Part shown: positions 1-14,265 of the stretch, piece after piece
How the letters are laid out: the number at the start of each line of letters is the position of its first letter
How positions within the stretch are numbered: the stretch's first letter is position 1
Source of the DNA: Chamaea fasciata
Lineage: Eukaryota; Chordata; Aves; Passeriformes; Sylviidae
Direction of reading: 5' to 3'
Assembly (NCBI GenBank): GCA_029207755.1
Contig: JARCOQ010000006.1
Span: 19,442,890 to 19,506,889 of the forward strand
DNA length: 64,000 nucleotides
Made by a program: the position numbers and the translations under genes
The notes under the pieces: generated by a model
The model's database searches: none
What the model saw: only the letters and a program-made list of their open reading frames with translations
Told to the model about the DNA's origin: nothing

Positions 1-3000
1 TTGCACTGAAAACAGGTTGTAAAGCAGAATATTCATCTTCATGAAAATAACTACAAAATATTCTATCCTGTGTTCACTTATAGAAACTCAGAAAACATTA
101 TTGAAAGAAGATAAAAAATATTTGCAATGTGAAGAGCAGAGAATGTCTGTGGTAACAATAGTTACTGTCTAATTAGATATTTGAAGCATTGTAACTGTAG
201 CTGAATTCATCAAATGAAAACATTTAATACACCATAGTATGCAACCCACTCAGGATTGGAAGCACTTTTAAATTGTCCAGGACATCTTAAAATATCTAAA
301 ATCAAGGTACAAGGAAGAGCAAGCTAAACTGTATCAGTGCATTAAATCTCTGTGGGTTTGCATTCCAGTGGGTATACCTTAAAAACAAAAGTTAAACAAA
401 CTTTTTAAGCCATTGATATGTTTAAGGCATTATAACTTCATACCACTGAAAAAGACAGGCTAAGAGCATAGGTCACACATTACTATTTGAATGTTGAGCT
501 GTATTTCATCCACATGGTAGAATGCCAGCACAATTATTTGGCCCTGAGAGGACATACAGTTATCATGAACTCGCTGCAGCAAATCTCCTTTTATCTATTA
601 TTTCTTTACAAGTAGCCTAGAATTTTTACAAGTAGCCTAGAATGAAAGAAGTGGCTATTGAGATGCTAACTCTTCAACTTTGATTTTCACCTTTGTCCCA
701 GGCATGTCTTTAAATATCTTAGTTTTCCATGCATCAAGCTATTGTGGGCAGCTTGGGTAGCCCTTTCAGTGACCTCTTCTATTCAAAGCCTAAGGAAAGT
801 CAGTTGGTCACTAATTCTATATTTGAATAGATAACATGATTTATTTAACACCTAGAAAACATGTATTATTATTCCTTGACAAAATAAAGCAAGCTGATAT
901 CTCTCACTGAAATATTGGAGGTTGGGTTTGTTTGTCTGCTTGGTTGAGAGGTTTTTTTAGAGCTGAATTTCTCTTTCAAAACATACAGAAATACGTTCTT
1001 GGCATCACAAAGTTACCTACAAATCTTACAAAAGACTGAAAAAATTTTCCTCTTTTATTTTCATTCAGATAAATTGTCCTAAAATGACTTTTAAGAATAG
1101 CAAGGTGACCCTAAAATAATCGGGGAGTTCGGGCGAGAGAAAATGTAGATCCAACCAATATGATCAATGCTATGTTCTCCATTTATATTATGTAAGATGG
1201 CAGATTTTATACAGTCTACATAGTTTACAGTTACAGGTGTATTCTCATTGGCACACAGCAAAGGAAAGAATATAAACACTTATTGTTGAATAAGCTCTTA
1301 AGGCAGCTACTGTGTCCATACCAATTACTGTACTTGCTAACTACTATAAAACTCTCTGACCCTTGCTAACACTTTAAGTTATAATTCTAACTGCGCCACA
1401 CTCTTAGAACTGAATTTCCACCTGCACCACTATCTCCTACAGGCCTCAGGATGAGGCCCAGTCTGGGTGATTCAATTATAGTCTATATCTGCTACATTTA
1501 AGACTATAATCATGTATCACCTGACTAGAATTAGTACTGCTCTTTCTAAATATGAATAAAAATTTAGTCTTCATTAAATAAATACAGGCTTTCTTAGTCT
1601 TAAATTATGAGTAGTTATTACTGGATAGACCAAGATGACTTAGCAGGAGGGAGGAAAAAAAAATGTTTTCTGGAGCTGGAAAAACAAATGAACTTTTTCA
1701 AAATAAAAAGAAAATCAGCTTTTTAAAAATCAACTATTCCTAAAGGATGACTGAATTTCTTAGTGATATGCAAAGTCTACTGCACTGACTTTTTGAATTC
1801 TTGTTATATGATTTTTTGTAGAAATATAATGTCTAAATACATATGCTCTGATAGGAACAATATTGTTCTCTCCTAGCAGTTCTCCTATGCTGCATAGACA
1901 ATATTTGAAGTCTGTCATTAAACTGGACGGAATCTGGGAATAAGCACTGGAAATGGCTTCACAGTTGATTAAATAAATATGACTTCAATTTCTGGGCAGC
2001 TCAATTATAGTTCTAAAAATAGATTAGATCCAGAAATTACTCTTTGGTTTTCTATGGTCTACCATCTCACACTGAAATGCTTAGATTATATTATTGGTCA
2101 ATGACTAGCAACATTACTGTCACAAATGCTGAAATCACTAGGGTTTGAGAGGATTGTGAGTGAGTTTATTATGTTGTAGTAGTGAGTAAAGAGCATGAAA
2201 CTTATAATTTGTTACTTGTGCATTTGGAAGAGAATCAGAGAAATATAAGGATATTTAGATTATTTTCTATGTAACGAGAACAAGAGAATAGCAGAAATAG
2301 TAACAATAGAAGTGCGTTTAAAAACACCCTAATTTTTATGTGGTATTATATTTTAAGTACTTTATTTCATTAATTCAGCAGACAATCACAATAACTAGAA
2401 AGGCAAAAACAAATAGAAAATGGAAAAAATAGACTTAAGTCTAAAAGGTTAGTGACATCTCAGTCTCCTGATTCAAAGTAAAAATAATTACATGGTAGGA
2501 AACAGTTTGAGTAAATTAATTCAATATAATTGTAAAAACACAGGTAGAAAATGACATGACTTTTATATGATTTAAATTCTTTTGCTTACATGCTTCTGGT
2601 GGTTAGTATCAATTGTGTTCAAAAATGCAAGTCTCCTCTATATCACACAAAGAGGTACTTCTGTATGTCATGAGAATAAATCTTACAAAATTCTTAGTAA
2701 ATTTGAACAAGAATTTCTTGTTTGTCCATCTTCAGGTGTACCTGTTTACAAAATTATTTCCTTCTTTCTAATTGCTCATTTTCCTTAAAAAACAATGAAA
2801 TTCAAATCAATACACCAGTGACTTTGTATTAATCATTGGCATTTGAAAAGCTGCCAACTTTTCCTCTCAGTCTACTCACACTTACAAATATACTTCTCTG
2901 TAGGTTTATATATTTTATCAGGGTAATGTTATGTTTTTGCAGTGGCATGGTGGTTTTGTACAAATCACTCTGCATTTTGTCTAGAGTGCAAACTTTATAA

Positions 3001-4518
3001 AACAACAAACAAAGAAAATAGAAGAATGGAATATGAGTGATCAATGAATACAAGCAAATAAGGAACTGTCAATCATGTAATCATCAAGACAAGTGGGTAA
3101 TTAGCATCTAAAGTGGTAGTCCTAACTGATTCATGTTATCTGACAGAAGACAGAGAAATACAAATCCATACTGTGAAGACGGCTAAAATGTGAACACAAA
3201 CAAAGTAATACTGAAGAATAAAGTCAGCAGAAGAAATAAAGCACAATAGTGATTTGTCAAGAAGCATCATGGAATAAGTTTAAATATTTAACAATAAGAG
3301 TCAATAATCCTCTCAGAAAAAAAATCTTTCTAAACACTTGAGATTGACAAATATTACGGTGACCAACTTAAACCTTTCAAGAGGAAAAAAGTGACAATTT
3401 GAAATTAAGAGGTAGACAAACTAGAAAGTTGCTCAAAGTCTTGAGAGATGGAGAAGTGATTTTGGTATTAATTTCCTCTCAGTTCCTAAATTATGTTGAT
3501 TTAAATTAAATAAGATGGGCAAACAGGCAAATTCTAATTTCTGAATTGAAAATCAATGGTCTATGGTTCTTCAGATTCTTCATCAAAATAATAAATTTTT
3601 AAAAAGTGTAAATCTCGTCATATAAGAAGTTTTCTTTTAAAAGCTACAGTAAGTGTTGAAACTGTATATAGACGACTGGTAAATGTGCATAGAAAAAACC
3701 ACAGTAACCAACAGAAAACACACGGATTTGTTGTTAACTTACAGTTTACCCACCAGCATATGCATACAAACTCTCTCAACTACTGTGAGGAGACCTTACT
3801 ATATCATCCTAGATCATTCTTTGTGTCTATGCTATTAAATTTAAAAGGTCAAGTTTATTTTCTCGGTGCTTGCTTTTACTCTCTTTTAAAAGGCAGTTCA
3901 TGTCTACATTTACATAGAACACAGTCATGGGACACCTATAATTCTATATGGAGATCCTCAAGCACTAATATTATTTCTTGAATATTTTACTAATTCCAGA
4001 CAGAATAAATTTTACCTAGTAGATCAAGTTCCCATTTTCATTTTTTAATTACTTAGGAAATGAACATAAATCTGGGTCTCTGATATCTCCCAGAAGAGTA
4101 CTAATTGAAGGTCTTCAGACTATAAGGCAGTTGTTCCTAGTGTTTTGTTTTGTTATGGTTTAAGCTGGTGTGCAAATTCCATTATTGACCTTTGTTTTTA
4201 TTAGAAAGTTTTTCTCAAATAAATAATCTGGGGTTTATTTAACCATTTAAATAAGGCCAGTTGTCATTATGTTTCCTTTTTAATTCAGTAATGTGTCGTT
4301 TATTTCCATTTTTTCCAAGGAATATGCTTCAGCAGCTTATCTGAGAAGGGATGAAAAAATTGTATCCAGATTGACTTTCACTCTGACTGGACCTGATTTT
4401 TATGCCTATTCATGATTGCCCATAAGATGAAAAAGGTTAGGAAATATAGTAATTTATTAATTTCACTACAGTTGTAACTCTTGCCATCTGCTTTGAAGAT
4501 GGTATAAACTTGTGTATC
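1..4518. other. Unique AT-rich noncoding DNA
   Basis: I recognise no gene or transposon here. Open frames on both strands are short (under 100 codons), lack recognisable domains and fit chance expectation in AT-rich DNA. The only local structure I see is a 20-bp tandem duplication at 605-643. Intergenic or intronic status cannot be decided from the sequence. Confidence 0.6.
605..643. repeat. 20-bp tandem duplication
   Basis: The 19-base string tttacaagtagcctagaat occurs at 605-623 and again at 625-643, a period of 20 bp with identical copies. This looks like a recent local slippage or duplication event in otherwise unique DNA. Confidence 0.9.
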
Positions 4519-4991
4519 TCATTTTCTTGAGTATGAGAAAGCTGGAAAACTCCTGAGCTAAGATACAGACAGTTTAATAGGAAAAGCAAACACCACACGC
4601 AAAGCAAAGCAAGGAATTCAGCATCCACAGGAGAGCAGGGCCCCTTCACACATAACAGTTCCTTGGGAAAACCAATGCCATCCCCCCAAATGTCCCCCTC
4701 TTTCTCCTTCTTCCCCCCACTTTGTACACTGAGCTTGATGTCACATTGTCTGGAATATCCCTTTGGTCAGCTTGGGTCATCTGTCCTGGCTGTGTCTCCT
4801 CCCAACCTCCCATGCACCCCCAGCCTTCTTGCCAGCGTGGCAGTATTAAAAGGACAAAAGGCTTTGGCTCTGTGTAAACCCTGCTCAGCAATAACAAAAC
4901 CATCTCTACATTACCAGTCTTATGTACAGCCTAAATCCAAAATTCACAGCCACTGTGAATAAAATTCACTGCCCCAGACAAAACCAGCACA
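4519..4991 (-). mobile_element. Endogenous retrovirus LTR fragment, same family as the LTR at 32705
   Basis: Read on the minus strand, this begins TGTGCTGGTTTTG at 4991. It then follows the same order of blocks as the plus-strand LTR at 32705-33302: a 'tttgttattgctgagcag' block, an 'acacagagcc' block, a 'ggctgggggtgca' block, a 'gacacagccaggaca' block, an 'atattcca...tgacatca' block, a purine-rich tract, 'cccatg/ccctgctctcctg', and 'cctattaaactgt'. The ATTAAA polyadenylation-signal-like hexamer lies on the complement of 4573-4578. The distal U5 end, including the terminal CA, is missing or too diverged below about 4519. The element is therefore a truncated or decayed solo LTR. Family identity is from recall of avian LTR sequence; I cannot name the exact subfamily. 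The open frames at 4646-4962 on both strands lie inside it and are not genes. Confidence 0.82.
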
Positions 4992-7615
4992 GAAAGCTTA
5001 ACCTTGTAGTAGTGAGTTTGGAAGAACTTCAGTTCTGCTAAAAAAAGGGTAAAGAAGACTACTGAAAAATATATAGACAAAAATATAGTCTTAATATCCA
5101 AAGTTTTGAATTTAAAAATTAATTTTTAAATCATGAATAGTTGTATTGTATTTTAAATTTATCCTGTACTAATGCAGATTTTATCTGCTGCCATATTAAT
5201 TTGGCAGTATTCCATAAACATTTTACCCCCATTTGCCCAATACTTCACCACTCTAGACTAGATATCATTTATTTAGAAAACCATATCCTAAGGCAATGCA
5301 GAACAAGAACCTTTCATGTTTAAATGACAGCTATTGAAAGAACAAGACATGCTACAAAAATAATGCTAGTGAATAAGAGTCTCCATTACAAGAATACATT
5401 AAACTGATGCATTACCAAATCTCTTTGATGTTCTGTATCATTTATCAACAACATTAAGAATATGAAGGCATTATTCAGAATGATTGGTTTATTAAATCTT
5501 TTTAACATGCTTCACACAAAGTCTTAAAATTAAAAAAAAAAAAATTAAATATTTTTAAGAAGTTTGGTATTTTATTATACCAGAGTACATGCACTTCTTC
5601 TAAGTTAGCCTGTTGGTCAGTTAGTAGAATAAATACTGGATTCCTAACAGAAGAATATGTTTTCCCAAAGCAGAATTAATAAAACCCAAATATATTTCAA
5701 GCATATGAAAAAGGGGATTACTTTCCAGGTTTGTGTGAAATAATACGTAATTAAGGAGTGAAGTATTCCAAGACAAGCAAACTGCAGCTATTTAAAGGCA
5801 TTGATGATCTAAACTCTTAATGGCCACTATCTCAGTGCTTACTTTAATTACTCTTTCATGTTAAAATCTTTCCCTCTTCTCATTCTTGTATTCCTAAAAG
5901 GTAACTTACACATTGTCTCAACAGCTGATTTTGCTAGATAAATTAATGAAGCTATTTAGGCATCAGCTGCAGCTGCCTAAAAAGATGATAAGGAGTTACT
6001 CTCTAGAAGTCAATATTAAAGACACACTTTGGGCCTTTTAACCTCCCAAACTGTTAAAGAGTGCTGTTTTTTAGCAGCAGCCCTGCCATTCCCACCATCC
6101 TCCCCTCAGCTGCATTGCTAGGACATCAAAAAAGGGACCAGTTGTGAAGCTTTTATGAACAGTGGTAATTTTTTGGGCTGATAGTCAAGTATACAAAAAC
6201 TGTAACCACAAATAAAAAATCTTAGAAATATTCTAAATTTGTGAGAGTATTTTCCAAATCCGTTTTTTCCTTTTTCAAAGTACTTTTTATTTGACTGAGA
6301 TAAAAAGAAATTTATCATGGCAAAACTATCTACTCTTTTCGGATCATTATGCTTTTTGTCTGATAAAGAGAAGCCAACAGCAACATTTTCTAAACTACAG
6401 TCTCATGAAAGAACAAATAAGGCTAGCAACTTTGGAAATCCTAGGATGAATTAGTGTGAGAGATTCTGTGTATCTATATGCAAAACAGCTCATGACTGAG
6501 TAGCTGGAAATGCTGGGATGACAGTTGGCTTTTTCAGCTGCTTATGTTATTAGAGAGATTGAAATGGATGTCCACAAGAAACAGTATAATATGATTTTTC
6601 ATTTACAATTTAAATGTATGACTATTCTGCTTCTGCTTTAGTAAAACGTTTTTTTCCCATCAAAGAAAACTTTTCCAAGTCCTTCAGGGGCTTCAGATTT
6701 TTGTTTATTTGGTTTTAATTAATAGAATTCAAATGTGAGATGATTCTACAGAGTCAGAAATCAAAAGATATTTGCTTGTAAATGCAGTCCTAGCTTAGCA
6801 GTAGAAAAAGAATACTCCTTTGTTTAAGTCCAAATGTCATCCATAAAGAATTTAAAAAACAAAAAATTCCTCCAGGAATAATAGATACTAAATTTACATT
6901 CAGTGTAAACAATAGGATTCTCTCTGGTATACCAAGCACAAATGGGATGGGATTAAATGGAACATTGAAATAATAAACTTAGCTAGATAGTAGCAAAATA
7001 CCCACAGGTATGATTTTCTTACAGTTGCCTGTCAAAATACCATGATACTGGAAACTAAAATATCAGTGTCCTCTGTTATGGAACTATATTGAAAAGAACC
7101 TTGGAGGTTTTTCTGTGACTTTAATGATATGACCAAACTAGAACTAACCTGTAGAAGCACAAATGAGATTGTGCATGCTGTCAATTTTATGTGAGGTAAT
7201 CAATACAGATGCTGAGAAGTTTTAAAAATGAGAGGACCTTATCTGTCTCCTAAATTGGAACCAACATAGTGGAACTCAGTATAGCAACACTCCAAAACTG
7301 ATACCACCCATGCTTCAGAGCAGACTGGTTTTTTTCCCCTTCTGCATCACACAAAAGCAATAAAGTTTCAACATTTTACTTCCAATAATCATTTACCATG
7401 TGAAAAACATGACATCATATTTAAAAATTCAAATGTATTTTAAAATGTAGAGCTCAGAAAGATTAAATTTACAGGAAGAAACCAATTACAGGGGTTTTTT
7501 CCTGAGAAACAACTGAGAAAACCCTTTCTGGAGGCTGTGGCTGCCTGCCTGACACAAGAATGTGAAGGAGAAAACTGAATGAGGAGAAGCTGCCCTCTAA
7601 CTCTTTCTCTCTCTC

Positions 7616-7688
7616 AAAACAAAACAAAACAAAACAAAAAACCCCCAAAAACCACCCCAATAACCAAACCAAACAAAAACCAAAAAAA
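7616..7688. repeat. (CAAAA)n-type low-complexity tract
   Basis: Five-base units of the form caaaa/aaaac repeat from about 7616, then grade into A/C-only sequence to about 7688. A short ctctttctctctctc tract lies just upstream. The 67-codon minus-strand frame here, rich in Phe and Leu, is an artefact of this tract. Confidence 0.85.
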
Positions 7689-8416
7689 CTCCATTTAAAT
7701 GTTTATTTTAATCCTAAAAAACAACATCCAAAATTCTACAAGACTTTTATATTATTCACAAGATGCTCAGATTCTTTCCACTAAATCTCACTTGACCAAA
7801 ACTCCTAATAAACAGCTGTTCTTAATTCACTGTGCTCACATTACTGTTGACAAGTATCTTTGGTAGAGTTTTTGCCAGTTCAAACAGAAGTCATGAAGTA
7901 TTTAAGAGAAACTATAATTTGAAAGCCAGAAAGTGATGTCTACACAAACTCAATGATATCCACTGTCTTAATTGTGTACCTGGAACCTCTGGTTTCCGTA
8001 GGTTTTATACAATATAACACCCTTAACAGAAGCTGGACTAAAACTTAAGATATATTGCTGTCAGGAATATTATTTTAACTAGGTACAATGAAACAGCTTC
8101 TTTGGTTGGATGCCCCACAAGAGAAGGACAGAGTAATTTCCATTACTACCTCACAAATTCTGAGCAGAAAAGAGAAAGCAGCTTTTAATCATTAAAACTC
8201 CTCTAGCAGTGGCAAGTAATTCAATGCTTACCTTGGCAACCTCACAGGGCCCTCTTATTAATATGAACTGCATGCTTTCTTGTCAAAGGAAACATTGCTA
8301 CTGATTTCTACCATTTCTAACAAAGACCTCTTTTCATGGGCCCTAAGCCTGGGAATTCACTAGTGCTATCTCGTGTCAAGCACACAGTGTGCAAATGTAG
8401 AGTATGTGGAGCACTG

Positions 8417-8475
8417 GAGAATCAGTCTCGAGTGGCCTAGGTTGAAGGGACTTGGAAACAACCACCCCGTGTGCC
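8417..8475 (-). mobile_element. Possible short CR1 3'-end scrap
   Basis: The string 'gagaatcag...gtggcctaggttgaagggactt' resembles the antisense of a CR1 3' end (tail followed by 'gtggcctgggttggaagggacct'). The similarity then fades into unrelated sequence. Because only about 40 bases match, this is a weak call that needs an alignment. Confidence 0.35.
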
Positions 8476-9405
8476 CAGCTCTCTCACACTGCAAGCAAAC
8501 TGCCTATTCACAAAACCAAAGGAGTATTTCAAATCAGTAAGCGTCTTTCATACCTGATTTGTAGGAACAATCAAGGCAATTAGGTGCACTTTTGGGTGTC
8601 TAAATAATGCCCGCTATGCCTGAAAACAATTGTATGCTGAAAAACCAAACCTTCACCTCAAAAAAAAGAAAAAAAGCAAACACGTATTTATGATGCACGG
8701 CTTTAGAGTACATGACTGAATCATGATTTCTGCACAATAAAAGGGAAGAAATAACACAGACTACCACAGACTGCAGAGGCATGTGGGCAGGAAAATTCAT
8801 CATATAAGGTGTCTGAGAAAATCCAGGGGGAATTAATGATCTGGTTTATTCAAGAACATTTAAAAAACAATACCATCTGGCATTAAATAGAATTCAGGCC
8901 AAGAGCTGGCAGCAAAATAGGTTTGACAACCTTGACATAAAAACTACTTATTTTCAGTGACAATTATGGTCTCCTTGCCAGTTCAAAATCGTATCTTTCC
9001 AAAAATGGCATTTAGCCCCTACTGGCATCTGAAACACCACACAATCTTTACACCAGAGATTAAAGTAAAAACACTTATGCAAAGCACAAAACAGAGATAA
9101 CAGTGTAATCTGGATAAACACACCAAATGTTAAATCACTGTTCATTATGTTTAGAACTAATAAGAACTGACATCAAATAGTAAAAAAGAAAGAGTGTTCA
9201 TTTCTCTAGCTGGAAACTTTGAAATACAGTTTGCTTTGCATATTCTAATAATTTTGTAAGTCAAAATTGTTTCCAAATTTTTTAGAAAGGGTCCTAGTTG
9301 ACCATTTCTTTCCTTACAGGATGGGACTTCCGCAGCTACCTATTTATTACAAGGTGCATTTTTCTGGGCAAGTGACAAATAGATAAAACTGAGACCTGCA
9401 TCTTT

Positions 9406-9429
9406 CTTTAAGCTTTTTTAAGCTTAAAG
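9406..9429. other. 10-bp perfect hairpin with TTTT loop
   Basis: CTTTAAGCTT (9406-9415) is followed by TTTT and the exact complement AAGCTTAAAG (9420-9429). It is a small foldback in unique DNA with no associated gene, and it could be a chance structure. Confidence 0.7.
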
Positions 9430-12400
9430 GCAAAATCTAGCTCTATTCACATATTATTTAACTAATTTCAGATATGTGAGGGAAAAACAAGACCTTATTT
9501 TATATGTCATCAAATCTCAAAGCTTCTATGGCTGTCCAAAACTGGTAGATTTGGCCTCTCTTACTTTAGGTACAAAAACTCTGTTTCAGTAACTGGCACT
9601 GAAGAATGGAAGTGGCATCTTTAACCAAGACTGAATTTAAAAAGGAATAATATGATCACCTTCCATGTTAATATAAAAAGAAAGAAAATCTAATATTTCA
9701 AATTCCCAGATATAACAACAAACAAAGGGTTAAATTTTTAGAAGTACCATGAGAATTCTCAAACAATGGCTTTCCACCCCTAAGAGGTTAAAACTATTGT
9801 ATAGAGTTTAGTTTTCTGGTTGGTTTAAAACTATGCAGTGGGTTAATGAAGGTGTTATATTATAAAGTGTACAGCACCAGTATATGCAAAATTTTATCAT
9901 GTAATTTGCAGTAACCACAGACATTTCCAAATTAATTCTTGATACTCAGTTATTTTCCTTTCACTGTTACTAAAATTTCTACTAATTCCTTAGTGAGAAA
10001 TCTAACAGTGTGTGTTGCCTATTTGGAGGAAAAAACATTGTGTCTGAATTTCAACTTGTATAGAATATCTGTGTCTGAAGATAACGTTTTTTTAATGGGC
10101 AAAACTCACCAATTGTTAATAAATATGAAAACCTAATCCTCTGATGTTTTGAGTACTTAAAAATGGTAAGGATATTTCTAAGACATTCCCTATGTAATGT
10201 AACTTGTTTTCACATTCTCTAGTTTTAGACTTTTAGAAATGTGTCATCATTCCCTCTTTCAGAACAGGAGTAAAGAACAAGTTAATTGCAGTGCGGCTAT
10301 GCTAAATTGTCAAAGAGTAAAAATAAACATCTCCATCTACATGTATTACAGTAAACAGCTTCTCATATGTGTTTTAGTATTCAAAAGACTAAAAGTAGTT
10401 GAGGCAAAAATAAGCAAAGTTTTAAAAAGGAACCAAAAATGAAAAAATAAAGGGGAAGAGAAAATCTAAATTGACTTGTGACCTTTGATCTGACTAACAG
10501 ACCTGAACTGAATTCCAAATATAACAGAAGCTTATTAAGATTTTACTTTTGGGACTTCCCTATCACTGAATCAGCAAACTAAGGCTATGAAGCTTCAAGA
10601 ATGACAAAACACGAGCATATTTTAAAGTGTATTTGAAAATGGATATGTGTAAATATTTATGCTGCATAGATGATATATTTAGTTAGATATCAATGACTAT
10701 GACATTTCAGTTATTTCTCAGACACAGCATTAAAGAAGTCAACAACAACAGTGCTTTGACGCAAAATACTACGTTTTCCTGGTTTCCTGTGATTTCATGT
10801 TGTAATAAAGGGATGATTAGAAAAAGGGAAATTGATAAATAATCCTGAATTCAAAAACCCACTCATTTGCTAAGTAGAAATTAATAGAAAACAACAGCAA
10901 AGCACATAGAGCTGATGGAACTTATTGACATTTTGTTTACATTAGTTTAGCACATTGTTTCAGTATTTCATATCAGCTCATAGTGAATCTCACCCAGTTC
11001 CTATCCAACTATACAATTGTATAATTTTATAAGAATTTGACCTAAATCAAGGTCTGCAAGCAAAATGCAAATCCCATTGACAACTTCCCCCAAAATTAGG
11101 GCTTTTGGTGTTACTTAACACAATCAGTATAAAAGTAAAAAATTCATTTAACTCAATCCTGCTTTACAGCCTGCTGGAACAAAACCAAAACCAACCAAAA
11201 TGTAGAGTAAATTTGGCTACATCCACTTTACTGATGCTTAGAAATTTCATGGTTCTGTTCTACTTTATGAACTAGGCACTCCAACCAGGTCATCTATGTG
11301 CCAAAATCATAGAAAACCTTTGATGTGATATATCCTTTCCAAAGAAGAACCATGAAACTAGAAGTATTTCATTCAGATTAATTGCCCCAAAGAAAGCGTA
11401 AGATGTGAAATCTACTAAGTATGTCTGACTTAGTAAGACTTTTTTCATAGTAAATTTGAAAACATAAATATGGATATTTATGGGAAGATTTAGTTTGTGT
11501 AACAAACGTACAGTGATTGGCATTTTCATATACATATATAAATAAGTGCAAAATACTATCAGTGCTACAAAAGAGCAAATATGTTAGATCAATGTTGTGG
11601 ATGATTTATGAGTAGCTCATTCTAACTCTATTACAGTATTAGAATAACATCCAATTAGTACCTAGGAATAATTGAAAAAATGTGTAAACATATAAAAGTG
11701 CTAAGATTTTTAGTTACTGCAATTCCCAAACCCTTGTTTTATTCCAAACATGGCATTGGGAATAACATTTATGAAAAACAAGAACTGCCCTAGTCCTGTG
11801 ATGATGAACAAACATATATATTACAAAGTTTTTAACTTTGAGGTGCTTTGTATTTCCACAAGCTAGATGAAATTGCACGCTGTTTTACTCTTTCTCAGCA
11901 ATGAGTTGCACAAGTTTTTTCAAAAAGACCCTGGTGGCACTCATGTTTAACAAAAGGTCATGTGTCATGCACAAAACCTTGTCTGTAATAAACCATTTTC
12001 TTAGTTACAGATTGTGCACCTGTATTCATTACTAATATAAAAAGGTTTAAAAAAAAAGGAAAAAGAATATTTAAGGTGTTTTAGAAAAAATCCTGACAAT
12101 CATATTTACCACATAGTAAGCTTAGTCAAGGTACAAAAGAAACATCCCCAAATGTTGGTATGTTTCATAAAAGTCTTTTTATCCTGTTTAAAGAGTGTTC
12201 AGAAATATATGAAAGTAGTCACACGAAGGAAAAAACTTCATGTCTCAGGCTTATACCCTTTACTTTCTTAAAATAATTCTCTTCATAGTCCACAATTTTA
12301 ACCTCTGAGATGGGACAGAAAAATAACTAGATTATATCTTAAAACAGTTTAGGTCAAAGCATGAAGGCATTTTGGGACATGAAAACCACCACTATTTTAG

Positions 12401-14039
12401 AAAGATTTTAGCATAGAGATTTTCTGAAAGCGATTGGGTGACCATAAAATAAGCAGTAACGAATAATATGTTTGAAGCCACTCCTATCATGTACAGCATC
12501 TGCCACCAGATTAAAAACTTAAATTCTTAAAATAACATAATTAAAGTAACCAAACCTGGAAATGATTACAAGAATATAAATGTTCACAAAAGGATAAGGG
12601 GAAATCAGGGGCAACATGAGATAAACATGTTTCACTGTTTGAATGCCAAGTGTCTCTGAAAACCATCTGACCTTCCAAACCAAAGACTCTCCCAGGTAGC
12701 TGGCAAATGACACTTCTTTCATAAATCTATGAAAAATGAAAGCATTTCTCCTTTGATCCTTAGAAAAATTTTTAAATATTCAGGAGTAGGTGTTCATATG
12801 TCACAGTTAAGCAGTGAGAAGCCCATTAGTACTGAAAAAAAGAAGCATAGAAACAAATTCCACACAGCCTTCACCACAGAATGGTTGTCCAACTCACAAC
12901 TTCAACCTCATCTCCAAAGGTTCAGTTCCCTAAAATGCACTATAGAAAACACTTCACAAAAGATTACACAGATTGAGTTTCTCATCAATATTTTATAGAT
13001 AGAATTATCACTTGGTTGGGTAAGATTTTTTCCTTCCTCCACAGTGTTTATACCCTTATTTTACTTCTCCCCCTCTTTGGCTGGATAAAAGCCTCAACTG
13101 TATTTATTTAAATAAAGATTTATCATTTCAAAAATCTTTGAATTGTTTTAAACCTGTAGCCTTGTGACTGAGGATGGTTTGTTATGAAAATTAGAATAAG
13201 CCATATTGGATTTGTTTATATTTCCTTTTTTTCTAATAATAACTAGTAATAATTTACTAAAATATCACTGATTTCCTGAAAATTATAAAGTTTGTTTTTA
13301 TTTCAAATATAAAATCTAAATATCTGAATTAAATAGTTTGGTATAAAACCTCAGTAATTAAAAGAGAATATATTGAGGGGTTTTATATACAGTATTACTT
13401 TCTACAAGAGTGCAAACAAAAATCTATAGTTTATAAAATACCTTGATAAATGATCATTCATTGGTTTATTTTCTGAGCAATAAATGCAAAGTTCAGTTCA
13501 GGAAAAAAAAAGAGCATTATGTAAATGCCATGTTTGTGAGATATCACTAAGAAAAGGAACAATGTCTGACTTAGGTTTACTGTGAGAAACTGACCTGAAG
13601 TTTATTAAATTCTTGTGATTGTAGGTTTATGCTTCAAGCATGGAATGCTGAAATGATATTTCAATGTTATGTTTTTAGCAAAAATACCTATACCCAGCAA
13701 AGTCCACCTACTCTCTTCACATGTAACACAAGATTAATATTTACAGTCATTAGAATATGCACATTAATGTAAAATAAATTGCTACTTATGTATTTGTCCT
13801 CTTTAATTCAGGTAGCAATAGAACTAGAAAAAATTCTTACTAAGGCTGACAAGTTGCAGTTAACCAAAGACATGGAAAAGAGAGGCAGGTGTGAAGAGCT
13901 TCTATACAGACAAAAAGTTATATTGATATTTAAATACTGAGTCTTCAAAATTTTATATGAAGCCATAACTTACATGCTTTGTGTTTGTTTCACTTCAAAT
14001 CCTTGACCAGATTTAAAGGTGGAAATGCTAGTTTTGGTG

Positions 14040-14265
14040 CAAGGCTGCACAGCAACAGGACAGGAGGAAATGGCCTCAAGCTGCACCAGGATAGATTCAA
14101 GTTTTACATTAGGAAAACATTTCTTTACTGAAATTGGAATGACATTGAAAAGGCCTGCTCAGGCAAGTGGTGGAGTACCCATCCATGGGAGTGTTCAAGA
14201 AATGACTACACGTGGCACTCTCTGCTATGGTCCAGTTGACATGATGCTGTTCAGCCAAAGGTTGG
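14040..14265 (+). mobile_element. CR1 LINE 3' fragment
   Basis: The 3'-untranslated end of a CR1 retrotransposon is recognisable in sense orientation. Landmarks are 'aacaggacaggaggaaatggcctcaagctgcaccagg', a decayed 'ttaggaaaacatttctttactg' block, 'caagtggtggagtacccatccatggg', 'gtgttcaagaaa' and 'gtggcactc...ctatggtccagttgacatg', ending near 'caaaggttgg'. The terminal octamer tail is not preserved. No reverse-transcriptase coding sequence remains. The 94-codon open frame at 14019-14303 is contained in this fragment and is not a gene. Confidence 0.85.

Larger units (their letters stand above)
4992..14039. other. Mostly unique AT-rich noncoding DNA
   Basis: No gene is recognised. The stretch holds a low-complexity CAAAA tract (7616-7688), a 10-bp hairpin (9406-9429), a possible CR1 scrap (8417-8475), an A13 run near 5532 and a 14-bp self-complementary site (11010-11023). 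The remaining open frames are short and featureless. Confidence 0.6.

Noticed and set aside
4646..4962. Open frames on both strands (85 and 99 codons)
   Set aside because: Both are inside the decayed LTR at 4519-4991.
11010..11023. 14-bp palindrome tatacaattgtata
   Set aside because: An AT-only-style palindrome of this length is expected by chance in a window this AT-rich.
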